From the NCBI RefSeq assembly GCF_009826975.1, contig NZ_WUMO01000001.1:248001-312000 (forward strand): a stretch of 64,000 nt of DNA, written 5' to 3'. This DNA is from Flavobacterium sp. HBTb2-11-1 (GTDB taxonomy: Bacteria; Bacteroidota; Bacteroidia; Flavobacteriales; Flavobacteriaceae). Positions 42,826 through 51,710 of this stretch are shown piece by piece (position 1 is the stretch's first letter; each line of letters starts with the position of its first letter). The notes beneath the pieces were generated by a model. That model ran no database searches. It was not told the DNA's origin and worked only from the letters and a program-made list of their open reading frames with translations. The translations under genes were made by a program, and so were the position numbers.

Positions 42826-43350
42826 CTAAAGGTACATCTCAATAAGACCTTCAGGAAGATCCATGATCACTTTTTTGTTCTCACGATCGATTTTTACAAG
42901 AAATTGATCAATCATAGGAACTAAGATTTCGACTTCGCCATTTAAGACTTCAAAAAGAGGCTGTGCAGTTGAGTCATTTATAGAGGTTATTTTTCCGAAA
43001 ACGCCTAAACGTTTGTCTTCGATTTCGAAACCTATAACTTCGTGGAAGTAAAATTTGTTGCCAGTAAGTTTTGGCAACATGGTTAATGGAAGATAAATGG
43101 GACTACCGACTAGGGCATCTGCATCTTCTTCAGTATTTACATCTTCAAAACGAACTCTCAGAAAGTCGTTTTTGTGCATTGAGCTAGATTCAATAAAAAA
43201 AGGAACCAAGTGTTTGTTGTTTTCAACAAACACTGATTCCAGATTTTCGTATAACTCAGGTTCATCTGTGTCTAAATAGACTAAGACTTCCCCCTTGAAA
43301 CTAAATTTTTTAGCGATTTTACCTAAATAAAAACAATCTTCTTTACGCAT
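42826..43350 (-). CDS. rimM: 16S rRNA processing protein RimM
   Basis: 174 residues. The N-terminal RimM barrel begins CFYLGKIAKKFSFKGEVLVY, and the C-terminal PRC barrel has FHEVIGFEIEDKRLGVFGKI and EVLNGEVEILVPMIDQFLVK. RimM helps mature the 30S head, acting with ribosomal protein S19. The gene follows rpsP by 15 nt in the same operon, the common order. trmD and rplS, which often follow in other phyla, are not here. Confidence 0.93.
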   Translation of the reverse strand: MRKEDCFYLGKIAKKFSFKGEVLVYLDTDEPELYENLESVFVENNKHLVPFFIESSSMHKNDFLRVRFEDVNTEEDADALVGSPIYLPLTMLPKLTGNKFYFHEVIGFEIEDKRLGVFGKITSINDSTAQPLFEVLNGEVEILVPMIDQFLVKIDRENKKVIMDLPEGLIEMYL

Positions 43351-43365
43351 TATCGCTAAGTAAAA

Positions 43366-43926
43366 TTATGCTTCAGTTGTTTCGTTATTCTCTTCAGCAG
43401 CAGGAGCTTCTTCAGTAGTTTCAGCAACTTCTTCTGTAGCCTCAGCAGCTTGTGCAGCAGCGGCAGCTTCAGCTTGTGCAGCAGCAGCATCAGCAACACG
43501 TTTAGCGTTAACTTCTTGCTCAGCTTTTAAAGCTTTTGCTTTAGCATCAGCTTTTGCTTTAGATAAACCATCTTTTTTAGCATCAACTTTACCAGCTTTT
43601 GCTTCTAACCAAGCAGTTAATTTAGCATCTGCTTGCTCTTGTGTTAAAGCACCTTTGCGAACTCCTCCATCAAGGTGGTGTTTCAATAAAGCACCTTTGT
43701 AAGAAAGGATAGCTCTAGCAGTATCAGTTGGTTGAGCACCATTGTGTAACCATTTAACTGCGCTGTCAAGGTTTAACTCAACAGTTGCTGGGTTTGTATT
43801 TGGATTGTAAGTACCGATTTTCTCTAAGTATCTACCATCTCTTTTTGAGCGTGCATCTGCAGCTACTACCCAGTAAAAAGGTTTTCCTTTTTTACCGTGT
43901 CTTTGTAATCTAATTTTTACTGACAT
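43366..43926 (-). CDS. rpsP: 30S ribosomal protein S16 with long C-terminal tail
   Basis: 186 residues. The first ~85 are canonical S16: MSVKIRLQRHGKKGKPFYWV, VAADARSKRDGRYLEKIGTY and PTDTARAILSYKGALLKHHL. The rest is a low-complexity Ala/Glu/Lys tail (AAAAQAAEATEEVAETTEE), absent from E. coli S16 (82 residues) but common in Flavobacteriaceae. A perfect -7 box lies upstream. rimM follows 15 nt later. Confidence 0.95.
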   Translation of the reverse strand: MSVKIRLQRHGKKGKPFYWVVAADARSKRDGRYLEKIGTYNPNTNPATVELNLDSAVKWLHNGAQPTDTARAILSYKGALLKHHLDGGVRKGALTQEQADAKLTAWLEAKAGKVDAKKDGLSKAKADAKAKALKAEQEVNAKRVADAAAAQAEAAAAAQAAEATEEVAETTEEAPAAEENNETTEA

Positions 43927-43975
43927 AATCTAGTGATTAAATTTTGAGGTACTCGACCTCTGTTAATTAAGGGCG

Positions 43976-43983
43976 CAAAGATA
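43976..43983 (-). promoter_or_regulatory. -7 box for the rpsP-rimM operon
   Basis: TATCTTTG on the minus strand, matching TAnnTTTG exactly, 50 nt before the rpsP ATG. Confidence 0.6.
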
Positions 43984-44088
43984 TAATTTTTTTATGAAAA
44001 ATGCGTTTTAAAAAAGATTAAATCTATCTGAGTTGTTTTTTTAGCATTTTTTTGACTTTTTAAATTAAGTATTTAGCTCTTAATGGGA

Positions 44089-44096
44089 TACTTTTG
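44089..44096 (+). promoter_or_regulatory. -7 box for the 44116-44610 lipoprotein gene
   Basis: TACTTTTG, an exact consensus match 20 nt before the ATG at 44116. It lies inside the upstream extension to 44083, which is therefore unlikely to be translated. Confidence 0.6.
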
Positions 44097-44115
44097 CATC
44101 AAATTCATTTTAAAT

Positions 44116-44610
44116 ATGAAAAAATACTTTTACTTTTTATCACTTTTACTTCTGCTTGTATCTTGTACAGAGGATATAAGATTTAATAATCCAGCCTTTC
44201 AGACCTTAAAAGATAATGCTTTTTGGAGAGCCCAAGTTTATGAAGCTGGAATCGAAACGAATGATTTTTTTGTTATTGAAGGGGCTTTGGGCTACGAGCA
44301 AATCAAACTTCAACTTCCTGAACCAGATAAGAAAACATATATTTTAGGTATAAATGATGATGTAAAAGCCATTTATAAGGATACGTATAAGGGACAAGAA
44401 GCTGAATTTAGCACTGGAACAGGCAAAGGAACAGGAGAGATTACCGTTACAGAATACAATACCGTTGATAATACTATTTCAGGAACGTTTAAATTTACAG
44501 CGGTTAATAGTGATCAAAATGCTGAAAAACAAACTATGCATTTTTCGGAAGGTGTTTTTTATAAAATTCCAGTGACACAGGGGCCTAACTTTGTTCCAGT
44601 CAACAATTAA
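44116..44610 (+). CDS. Lipoprotein of unknown function (DUF6252-like)
   Basis: 164 residues from MKKYFYFLSLLLLLVSC (lipobox LLLVSC), followed by an acidic TED. The mature part is beta-rich: FWRAQVYEAGIETNDFFVIE, LGYEQIKLQLPEPDKKTY and SGTFKFTAVNSDQNAEKQTM. This resembles the small DUF6252-type lipoproteins of Bacteroidota. The function is not known. A promoter lies 20 nt before the ATG. Confidence 0.75.
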   Translation: MKKYFYFLSLLLLLVSCTEDIRFNNPAFQTLKDNAFWRAQVYEAGIETNDFFVIEGALGYEQIKLQLPEPDKKTYILGINDDVKAIYKDTYKGQEAEFSTGTGKGTGEITVTEYNTVDNTISGTFKFTAVNSDQNAEKQTMHFSEGVFYKIPVTQGPNFVPVNN

Positions 44611-44689
44611 TTTCCTAATTTGAGCCTGATCAAATCAGAATAAAAACTTAAATAAATCCATAACATAGTAGATTAGATATAAATAAGAC

Positions 44690-44697
44690 TACATTTG
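44690..44697 (+). promoter_or_regulatory. -7 box for the RRM gene
   Basis: TACATTTG, an exact TAnnTTTG match 24 nt before the ATG at 44721. Confidence 0.6.
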
Positions 44698-44720
44698 CTT
44701 CTTATTATAAATAAATATCT

Positions 44721-45065
44721 ATGAATATTTTCGTTGGGAGCCTTCCATTCAGTATTGAGGAAGCAGATTTAAGAGAGTCTTTTGAGGCTTATGGAACAGT
44801 TGACTCTGTTAAAATTATTACTGATAAATTTACTGGAAGAAGTAAAGGCTTTGGTTTTGTTGAAATGCCAAATGATAGTGAAGCACAGAAAGCTATCGAT
44901 GAATTGAACGGTGCTGTTGTTTCAGGCCGTACAATCGTTGTAAATAAGTCTGAGCCAAAACCAGAGGGCGAAAGAAGAAGTTTTAATAACAACCGCGGAG
45001 GAAACGATCGTGGTGGTTACGGAAACAACCGTGGTGGAGATCGCGGAAACAGAAGAGAATATTAA
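44721..45065 (+). CDS. RRM-type glycine-rich RNA-binding protein
   Basis: 114 residues. One RRM: RNP2 MNIFVGSLPF and RNP1 RSKGFGFVEM, with both aromatic residues that stack on RNA. The C-terminal ~35 residues are Arg/Gly/Asn-rich (RGGYGNNRGGDRGNRREY). Such small RRM proteins in Bacteroidota and cyanobacteria bind single-stranded RNA and are often cold-induced. A 24-nt leader and a strong terminator suggest a short, highly expressed monocistronic RNA. Confidence 0.92.
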   Translation: MNIFVGSLPFSIEEADLRESFEAYGTVDSVKIITDKFTGRSKGFGFVEMPNDSEAQKAIDELNGAVVSGRTIVVNKSEPKPEGERRSFNNNRGGNDRGGYGNNRGGDRGNRREY

Positions 45066-45084
45066 TGTTTTTTTTCTAAAATAT

Positions 45085-45117
45085 AAAAGGGATAAACTTA
45101 TGTTTATCCCTTTTTTG
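45085..45117 (+). terminator. Terminator after the RRM gene
   Basis: aaaagggataaac pairs with gtttatccctttt around ttat, followed by T. Confidence 0.85.
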
Positions 45118-45123
45118 TTGCTT

Positions 45124-45171
45124 TTGTTTCAAGTTTCAAGTTGGAAAAACCTGAAACTTGAAACAAATAAA
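45124..45171 (-). terminator. Hairpin after leuB, minus strand
   Basis: ttgtttcaagtttcaag pairs with the aaacttgaaacaa arm; on the minus strand the stem ends in a T-poor region. It may act together with the RRM terminator between the convergent genes. Confidence 0.5.
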
Positions 45172-45184
45172 AGCTGAAACAAAA

Positions 45185-46240
45185 TTATACATTCGCAGCT
45201 AACCAGTCACCAACTTCTTTAGTGCCGTATGCTTTACCTCCGTTAGCTAAATCTTCAGTAACTACTCCAGCTTCTAAAGCTTTGTTTACAGCATCTCTGA
45301 TTGCTTTTCCTTCTTCCATCAATCCGAAGTTTTCGAACATCATAGCAGCAGATAAAATAGTAGCCATTGGGTTTGCAATGTTTAATCCTGTCGCTTGTGG
45401 GTAAGAACCGTGAATAGGTTCAAATAAAGAGACTTCAGCTCCCATAGATGCAGAAGGCATTAATCCCATTGAGCCAGAAATTACAGAAGCTTCATCTGTT
45501 AAGATATCTCCAAATAAGTTTTCAGTAATCAATACATCATAAGAATTTGGCCATTGAACCAAACGCATAGCGACAGCATCAACAAATTCGTAGCTCACTT
45601 CAACCTCTGGATAGTCTTTTTCCATCGCTTGAACTGTTTCTCTCCATAAACGTGAAGTTTCCAAAACGTTTGCTTTGTCAACGCAGCATAATTTTTTAGA
45701 ACGTGTCATAGCCAATTCGAAACCTTTTTTAGCTAAACGCTGTACTTCGGCTCTAGTGTAAACACAGTTGTCATAAGCTGTATCTCCGTTATCTTTTCTT
45801 CCTTTTTCACCGAAATAAATTCCGCCAGTTAATTCTCTTAAGAAAACCAAATCAGTTCCTTCGATTCTTTCTCTTTTTAGCGGCGATTTATCTAATAATG
45901 ATGGGAATGTAAAAGTTGGTCTTACGTTTGCGAACAAACCTAATGCTTTACGCATTTTTAGCAAACCTTGCTCTGGACGTACTGGCGCAGAAGGGTCGTT
46001 ATCGTATTTTGGGTGGCCAATCGCTCCAAAAAGAACGGCATCAGCATTTTTACAAACTTCGTGAGTTGCATCTGGGTAAGGTTCTCCTACTGCATCAATA
46101 GCTGCAGCTCCAGTTAAAGCTGGTTTCCAAGTAATTTCATGTCCAAATTTTTTCGCAACAGCATCAGATACTTTTACTGCTTCATTGATTACTTCTGGTC
46201 CGATTCCGTCTCCGGCTAAAAGGGCTATGTTTAATTTCAT
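45185..46240 (-). CDS. leuB: 3-isopropylmalate dehydrogenase
   Basis: 351 residues from [20 protein letters not shown] at 46240; the open frame extends to 46327 but that part does not match the family. NAD-dependent decarboxylating dehydrogenase signatures: [33 protein letters not shown] and [20 protein letters not shown] (metal and coenzyme site), [19 protein letters not shown]. It catalyses the third step of leucine synthesis. Last gene of the operon leuC-leuD-leuA-leuB. Confidence 0.94.
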   Translation of the reverse strand: MKLNIALLAGDGIGPEVINEAVKVSDAVAKKFGHEITWKPALTGAAAIDAVGEPYPDATHEVCKNADAVLFGAIGHPKYDNDPSAPVRPEQGLLKMRKALGLFANVRPTFTFPSLLDKSPLKRERIEGTDLVFLRELTGGIYFGEKGRKDNGDTAYDNCVYTRAEVQRLAKKGFELAMTRSKKLCCVDKANVLETSRLWRETVQAMEKDYPEVEVSYEFVDAVAMRLVQWPNSYDVLITENLFGDILTDEASVISGSMGLMPSASMGAEVSLFEPIHGSYPQATGLNIANPMATILSAAMMFENFGLMEEGKAIRDAVNKALEAGVVTEDLANGGKAYGTKEVGDWLAANV

Positions 46241-46255
46241 TCTATATGTGTTATT

Positions 46256-46337
46256 AAGGTTCAAAGTGGCAAAGTTGCAAAGGTTCAAAGTTTTAAAAGC
46301 AGGTATAGACCTTTGTCGCTTTGTCACTTTGAACCTT
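46256..46337. repeat. Inverted repeat inside the leu operon
   Basis: Arms aaggttcaaagtggcaaag (46256 on) and ctttgtcactttgaacctt (to 46337) in the 108-nt gap between leuA and leuB, with further ttgcaaaggttcaaag words. A large RNA hairpin within an operon could reduce leuB expression or mark a processing site. Confidence 0.6.
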
Positions 46338-46348
46338 TGTAACTGTAA

Positions 46349-47869
46349 TTAAGTTATAATGTTAAGCATTTTCTGTGTCGCAATAATCGCTGCAACAGTT
46401 TGATCTGAATCTAATCCGCGGGTTTTGAATTCTTTTCCGTTGTTGACCCATGTGATAATGGTTTCGCACAACGCATCAGAACTACTTCCTGGTGGGATTC
46501 TCACGGCATAATCAATCAATTTAGGAAGCGTAAGTTTTTTGCTTTTGTAAATTTTCGATAAAGCATTCATAAAAGCATCAAACTGACCGTCTCCCTGAGC
46601 GTTTTCTTCGATTATTTCTCCGTTTAAATTTAAAGATAAAGTCGTCGATGGGCGCATTCCTTTAGAATGAACCAGCATATAAGAGTTTATTGTAATTTTT
46701 TCTTCGTAAGTGTGACTGTCCAAAACATCTGAAATAATGTAGGGAAGATCTTCTTTTGTTACGGTTTCTTTTTTGTCGCCCAGTTCAATAATTCTTTGGG
46801 TAACCAGTTTCAAATCTTCGTTGTTAAGTTTTAAACCTAACTCCTGAAGATTCTTTTCGATATTGGCTTTTCCTGAAGTTTTTCCGAGAGCATATTTACG
46901 TTTTCTTCCAAAACGTTCTGGAAGTAAATCATTGAAATAAAGATTGTTTTTGTTGTCTCCATCGGCGTGGATTCCAGCAGTTTGCGTAAAAACATTATCG
47001 CCTACAATTGGCTTGTTGGCAGGAATTCTATAACCTGTAAAAGTTTCAACCAGTTTACTTACAGAGTACAACGAAGTTTCCTTAATGCCAATATTTACTT
47101 CTGGCATATAATCATTGATAACCGCAACTGTACTTTCAAGAGGTGCGTTTCCGGCGCGTTCTCCCATTCCGTTTACCGTTACGTGAAGTCCGTTGATTCC
47201 TGCTTTTATCGCTTCCATAACATTGGCAACGCTTAAATCGTAATCGTTATGAGCGTGAAAATCAAAATTAATGTTTGGATATTTCGCTCTGATTTTTGAA
47301 ATAAATTCAAAAGTTAGAGAAGGAATTAAAACGCCTAAAGTATCAGGAAGCAGAACTCTTTTAATTGGCTGAGTTGCTAAGAAATCCAAGAATTGAAAAA
47401 CATAGTCTGGCGAATTTCGCATTCCGTTGCTCCAGTCTTCCAGATAAACATTGGTTTCAATGTTGTTTTCTTTCGCTAAAGCAATGATTTGGGCGATTTC
47501 TGAAAAATGTTGTTCTGGTGTCTTTTTCAATTGATGCGTTAAGTGATTCATTGAGCCTTTGGTCAACAAATTCTGCACTTTAGCGCCTGCTTTTTTCATC
47601 CAATCAATTGAAACGCCTCCGTCAACAAACGTTAAAACTTCAATTCTGTTGATGTATCCTTTTTCTTCAGCCCATGAAGTAATGCCTTTTACAGCCTGAA
47701 ATTCTCCTTCGCTCACGCGTGCAGAAGCAATTTCTATTCTATCAATATTTAATTCCTCCAACAACAATTGCGCAATGGTCAGTTTTTCTGCAGCAGAAAA
47801 TGATACTCCTGAGGTTTGCTCACCATCACGAAGTGTCGTATCCATTATTTCAATTTTTCTTTTTTCCAT
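46349..47869 (-). CDS. leuA: 2-isopropylmalate synthase family protein (leuA/cimA type)
   Basis: 506 residues. Catalytic TIM barrel first: IEIMDTTLRDGEQTSGVSFS, INFDFHAHNDYDLSVANVME (metal-binding His) and VNGMGERAGNAPLESTVAVI. The C-terminal regulatory domain (about 380-506) is of the LeuA allosteric type. The gene sits between leuD and leuB, so a leucine role is likely, but citramalate synthases share these motifs and the substrate choice cannot be read from sequence. The upstream gap to leuD carries repeats. Confidence 0.85.
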   Translation of the reverse strand: MEKRKIEIMDTTLRDGEQTSGVSFSAAEKLTIAQLLLEELNIDRIEIASARVSEGEFQAVKGITSWAEEKGYINRIEVLTFVDGGVSIDWMKKAGAKVQNLLTKGSMNHLTHQLKKTPEQHFSEIAQIIALAKENNIETNVYLEDWSNGMRNSPDYVFQFLDFLATQPIKRVLLPDTLGVLIPSLTFEFISKIRAKYPNINFDFHAHNDYDLSVANVMEAIKAGINGLHVTVNGMGERAGNAPLESTVAVINDYMPEVNIGIKETSLYSVSKLVETFTGYRIPANKPIVGDNVFTQTAGIHADGDNKNNLYFNDLLPERFGRKRKYALGKTSGKANIEKNLQELGLKLNNEDLKLVTQRIIELGDKKETVTKEDLPYIISDVLDSHTYEEKITINSYMLVHSKGMRPSTTLSLNLNGEIIEENAQGDGQFDAFMNALSKIYKSKKLTLPKLIDYAVRIPPGSSSDALCETIITWVNNGKEFKTRGLDSDQTVAAIIATQKMLNIIT

Positions 47870-47894
47870 ATTGATATTCTATAATTCTGATGTG

Positions 47895-48020
47895 ATTTGA
47901 CGCAGATTTTACGGATTTGCTATCGCAAAGACGCAGATTTACGCGGATTTTTACTTTAACAAAAAAAAAATAAAATCCGTTTTTTTCCGCGTCTTCGCAA
48001 AGCGAATCAGTTTCATCCGC
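47895..48020. repeat. Imperfect palindrome between leuD and leuA
   Basis: Left arm with gacgcagatttnacggatttt words (47905-47955, split) and right arm aaaatccgtttttttccgcgtcttcgcaaagcgaatc (continuing to about 48020; read as aatccgttttt and cgcgtcttcgcaaag). Same theme as the repeats before tatD and at 10148-10540. Confidence 0.5.
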
Positions 48021-48036
48021 GTTCTATATTCTAGAA

Positions 48037-48068
48037 AGACCCGAGAGGTTTTGAAGCCTGTCGGGTCT
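48037..48068. repeat. GACCCGA/TCGGGTC palindrome
   Basis: agacccga (48037-48044) pairs with tcgggtct (48061-48068), with an inner agg/cct pair. It lies just downstream of leuD on the minus strand and can act as a hairpin; no clear T-run. Confidence 0.5.
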
Positions 48069-48090
48069 AATAGATTGAATGATATTTCTA

Positions 48091-48687
48091 TTAGTACGGA
48101 AGTTTATCAGCGAAAGCTTTAATATCTTCCTTCATGTTTTGTAAATAATCAATATCGTCGAAACCATTAATAAGATTGTTCTTTTTGTAACCATTAATAG
48201 CAAAAGACTCTTGCTCACCAGTTGACAATAAAGTAATCGTTTGGTTTGGAAGGTTGATTTCTAATTCTGTTTTTGGATCAGCTTCGATAGCTTTGAAAAT
48301 GTTTTCCAAAAACTCAGGGCTAATTTGAACTGGCAGTACACCAATATTCAAACAGTTTCCTTTGAAGATATCTGCAAAGAAAGATGAAACGACAGCACGG
48401 AATCCGTAATCGTAAACTGCCCAAGCAGCATGTTCTCTAGAAGATCCAGAACCGAAGTTTTTTCCTCCAACAAGAATTTTCCCGCTGTAAGTTGGATTGT
48501 TTAAAACGAAATCTGCTTTTGGAGTATCATCTCCGTTGTATCTCCAGTCTCTAAAAAGATTGTCTCCAAAGCCTTCACGTTTTGTAGCTTTTAAGAAACG
48601 AGCTGGAATGATTTGATCAGTATCTACGTTCTCAATTGGCAACGGAACTCCGCTGCTTGTAAGTATATTAAATTTATCGTATGCCAT
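48091..48687 (-). CDS. leuD: 3-isopropylmalate dehydratase small subunit
   Basis: 198 residues. Aconitase-swivel domain signatures: [40 protein letters not shown] and [18 protein letters not shown]. It pairs with LeuC to isomerise isopropylmalate. The ATG ([13 protein letters not shown]) lies 112 nt after leuC in the same operon. Confidence 0.94.
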   Translation of the reverse strand: MAYDKFNILTSSGVPLPIENVDTDQIIPARFLKATKREGFGDNLFRDWRYNGDDTPKADFVLNNPTYSGKILVGGKNFGSGSSREHAAWAVYDYGFRAVVSSFFADIFKGNCLNIGVLPVQISPEFLENIFKAIEADPKTELEINLPNQTITLLSTGEQESFAINGYKKNNLINGFDDIDYLQNMKEDIKAFADKLPY

Positions 48688-48799
48688 TTTAATTTTAGAT
48701 TTTGGATTTTAGATTTTAGATTTCTTAAAATGAGAATCTATAATAAATCTAAAAGCAATTTTATTGAATTTTTGAAATTGTTATTGCAATTGTCATTGA

Positions 48800-50194
48800 C
48801 TAGAACAGTTCTCTCGGATCTGTCAATTTTCCTGTAACAGCAGCTGCAGCAGCCATAATTGGACTAGCAAGAAGTGTTCTTGAACCAGGACCTTGACGAC
48901 CTTCAAAGTTTCTGTTTGAAGTACTTACTGCATATTTTCCAGCAGGAACTTTATCATCGTTCATTGCTAAACAGGCAGAACATCCAGGTTGACGTAATAC
49001 GAAACCAGCTTCAGTCAAAATATCTAAAATTCCTTCTTCTTTAATTTGCGCTTCCACAACGTGAGAACCCGGAACTAACCAAGCCGTAACATTATCTGCT
49101 TTTTTTCTTCCTTTCACAATTTCAGCAAAAGCTCTAAAATCTTCAATACGTCCGTTTGTACAGCTTCCTAAGAAAACATAATCGATTTGTTTTCCAATCA
49201 TTACATCATCTTCATTGAAGCCCATGTAAGCTAAAGATTTTTTGTAAGTTTCCTCGCCGCCTTCAACTTCTTTTGCGCTTGGGATATGTTTTGTGATACC
49301 AATTCCCATTCCAGGGTTTGTACCATAAGTAATCATTGGTTCGATGTCTTCCGCTTTGATATTTAATTCGGCATCAAATACAGCATCTGGATCTGTTTTT
49401 AAAGTTTTCCAGTATTCAACAGCTTTTGTCCAAGCTTCACCTTTTGGAGCGTATAATCTTCCTTCAAGGAAATCGAAAGTTGTTTGGTCAGGAGCAATCA
49501 TTCCTCCACGAGCACCCATTTCGATACTTAAGTTACAAACTGTCATACGGCCTTCCATGGTCATGTTTTCGAAAACATCACCAGCGTACTCCACAAAATA
49601 ACCTGTTCCTCCAGAAGTAGTTAATTTAGAGATTATATAAAGCGCAACGTCTTTTGGTCCAACACCTTTACTAAGTTGTCCGTTTACGTTGATACGCATT
49701 TTCTTTGGTTTAGGCTGCATAATACATTGAGTAGAAAGCACCATTTCAACCTCAGATGTTCCGATACCGAAAGCGATAGCTCCAAAAGCACCGTGAGTAG
49801 ACGTATGCGAATCTCCACATACAATAGTAGCACCTGGCAAAGTAATTCCATTTTCAGGACCAACTACGTGTACAATTCCATTTTTTTGGTGGCCTAATCC
49901 CCAGTGAGAAATTCCGTATTCAGCGGCATTGTCTTCAAGAGCTTTCAATTGGTTTGCAGAAAGCGGATCTTGAACTGGTAAATGTTGGTTTATGGTTGGT
50001 GTATTGTGGTCAGCAGTTGCAAAAGTACGTTCTGGGTATAAAACGTTAACGCCTCTTGATTTTAATCCTAAAAAAGCAACAGGACTCGTAACTTCATGAA
50101 TGAAATGGCGGTCAATAAAAAACACATCTGGCCCATCTTCAATTTTACGCACAACATGTGAATCCCATACTTTGTCAAATAATGTCTTACTCAT
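48800..50194 (-). CDS. leuC: 3-isopropylmalate dehydratase large subunit
   Basis: 464 residues. Aconitase-family Fe-S protein: iron-sulfur cysteines are seen in [17 protein letters not shown]... region (split), in [13 protein letters not shown] and in [15 protein letters not shown]. The N-terminus [20 protein letters not shown] is typical of LeuC. It is the first gene of leuC-leuD-leuA-leuB. A consensus promoter and a 9-codon leucine-rich upstream ORF precede it. Confidence 0.94.
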   Translation of the reverse strand: MSKTLFDKVWDSHVVRKIEDGPDVFFIDRHFIHEVTSPVAFLGLKSRGVNVLYPERTFATADHNTPTINQHLPVQDPLSANQLKALEDNAAEYGISHWGLGHQKNGIVHVVGPENGITLPGATIVCGDSHTSTHGAFGAIAFGIGTSEVEMVLSTQCIMQPKPKKMRINVNGQLSKGVGPKDVALYIISKLTTSGGTGYFVEYAGDVFENMTMEGRMTVCNLSIEMGARGGMIAPDQTTFDFLEGRLYAPKGEAWTKAVEYWKTLKTDPDAVFDAELNIKAEDIEPMITYGTNPGMGIGITKHIPSAKEVEGGEETYKKSLAYMGFNEDDVMIGKQIDYVFLGSCTNGRIEDFRAFAEIVKGRKKADNVTAWLVPGSHVVEAQIKEEGILDILTEAGFVLRQPGCSACLAMNDDKVPAGKYAVSTSNRNFEGRQGPGSRTLLASPIMAAAAAVTGKLTDPRELF

Positions 50195-50219
50195 TTTTTA
50201 TTTTTTTAAATTGTAATTT

Positions 50220-50246
50220 CTATAACCACAGCAATTTCCTGTTCAT
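50220..50246 (-). CDS. Leucine-rich upstream ORF (leu leader peptide candidate)
   Basis: Eight codons plus stop: Met-Asn-Arg-Lys-Leu-Leu-Trp-Leu. Three of the eight residues are Leu, encoded by TTG, CTG and TTA. It starts about 8 nt from the predicted transcription start and ends 25 nt before the leuC ATG. No terminator hairpin lies between it and leuC, so control would have to act on translation initiation or coupling. Its position at the head of the leu operon is the main evidence. Confidence 0.5.
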   Translation of the reverse strand: MNRKLLWL

Positions 50247-50259
50247 TATAATAGCAAAA

Positions 50260-50289
50260 CAAAAGTAAAAAAAGATAAAAAAGCGTCAA
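50260..50289 (-). promoter_or_regulatory. Promoter of the leu operon
   Basis: On the minus strand TTG (50289-50287), 19-nt spacer and TACTTTTG (50267-50260), a full match to the Bacteroidota promoter consensus. The start point would be near 50254. Confidence 0.8.
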
Positions 50290-50710
50290 TTTCGATATTT
50301 CATTATATACGATACCCAAACTAATTTACAAATTGCCAAATGGCTTTTGCAACTAAAATTTGACAGAAAAATGATAAAGAAACTGATTTAGATTTTCTTT
50401 TTCGGCTTTAATTTTTCTTGTTTGTTTTATGTTTTAATAGTTTGCAAATTTATCTCAAAATCAATATAAAATATAAGAATTTGATTGAAAAAATCTAACA
50501 AATTACATAAAAATAGTAATAATTGTTAGTTTTAAAAACTTTACTTAAAGAGCGCTTTTTGAGTTTTTTAAAGCTTTGAAAGGCGTTTTTTGGACATTAT
50601 TTAGATTCAATAAAACATCAAAAACTACGACATCCAAGAAGTGTATTTTTATGAAATTTTATGTTTTTTTGAAGCAAAAACTGATTTTTTTAAAGTAGTA
50701 TTTCTGAAAG
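50290..50710. other. AT-rich gap without recognised features
   Basis: About 420 nt between the leu promoter and the end of the AraC gene. I see no credible ORF, tRNA or strong hairpin here. Confidence 0.5.
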
Positions 50711-51631
50711 TTAATTCAGTGAATTTTTAAATTCTAATGGAGTAAGACTGGTTTTCTTTTTGAATAATTTGCTGAACGATTGCGGATATTCAAAACCTAA
50801 TTGATAGGCAATTTCTGCTACAGAAAGATTTGTCGTAATCAGAAAATCTTTTGATTTTTCAATTAATTTCGAATGAATATGTTGTTGTGCGTTTAACCCA
50901 GTCAAATTGCGAAGCATGTCGCTTAAATAGTGGCTTGAAACATTAATCTGCGAAGCCAGAAATTCGACAGTAGGCAGTCCCCTTTTTAAGGTTTCAGCAT
51001 TGCTGATGTAGTTGTCCAGCGTTTCTTCGACTTTTAATAATAAATCGTGACTGACAGTTTTTCGAGTAATAAACTGGCGTTTGTAAAAACGATTACTGTA
51101 ATTCAGCAAAACATCAATATAAGAGACAATTACATCCTGACTTATTTCGTCAATTGCGGTATTGAGTTCGTTGTCGATACTTTGCAATAATCCGATAATT
51201 ATTGTTTTTTCACTATCAGAAAGATGCAGCGCTTCATTGGTGTCATAAGAAAAGAAGCCATATTTTTTGATGCTTTTTCCCAAAGGATAATTTCGAATAA
51301 AATCGGGATGAAATAAAAGCGTATAACCGCCATATTCAACGCCTTCTTCATTTTCAGTAAAAATCAGCTGAGTTGGAGAAGCAAACATGAGTCCGCCTTC
51401 GTTGAAATCATAATAGCCTTGGCCGTAGCCCATTTTTCCTTTGGTAGAAAACTTGTAGGATATCTTATAAAAATCGAGCAAAAAGGCGTGATTCGCTAAA
51501 TCTTCATTGATGACCAATTGTGTATTATCGACCAAACTGACCATCGGATGAAGGGGTTTTGGCAGTCTAAGCAAGTCATGAAACTGCGATATAGAAGAGA
51601 TTTTTGCCGGATTATGAGTTTTCTTTTCCAT
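50711..51631 (-). CDS. AraC-family transcriptional regulator
   Basis: 306 residues. N-terminal AraC-type cupin-like sensor (LVINEDLANHAFLLDFYKIS; GGYTLLFHPDFIRNYPL) and a C-terminal double HTH: PTVEFLASQINVSSHYLSDM and LSVAEIAYQLGFEYPQSFSK, with SLTPLEFKNSLN at the end. It is the second gene after an SDR gene, with a terminator between them, so the regulator can be expressed alone. It is likely to control the SDR gene. Confidence 0.92.
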   Translation of the reverse strand: MEKKTHNPAKISSISQFHDLLRLPKPLHPMVSLVDNTQLVINEDLANHAFLLDFYKISYKFSTKGKMGYGQGYYDFNEGGLMFASPTQLIFTENEEGVEYGGYTLLFHPDFIRNYPLGKSIKKYGFFSYDTNEALHLSDSEKTIIIGLLQSIDNELNTAIDEISQDVIVSYIDVLLNYSNRFYKRQFITRKTVSHDLLLKVEETLDNYISNAETLKRGLPTVEFLASQINVSSHYLSDMLRNLTGLNAQQHIHSKLIEKSKDFLITTNLSVAEIAYQLGFEYPQSFSKLFKKKTSLTPLEFKNSLN

Positions 51632-51659
51632 GATATAAAAGTAAGAAAATTTGAAAGAC

Positions 51660-51694
51660 TAAAAAACCGCTCTGTTTCTAATAACTAGAGCGGT
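51660..51694 (-). terminator. Terminator between the SDR and AraC genes
   Basis: accgctct (51666-51673) pairs with agagcggt (51687-51694); on the minus strand the second arm is followed by T6. Confidence 0.85.
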
Positions 51695-51710
51695 ATCAGT
51701 CTGAAATAAA

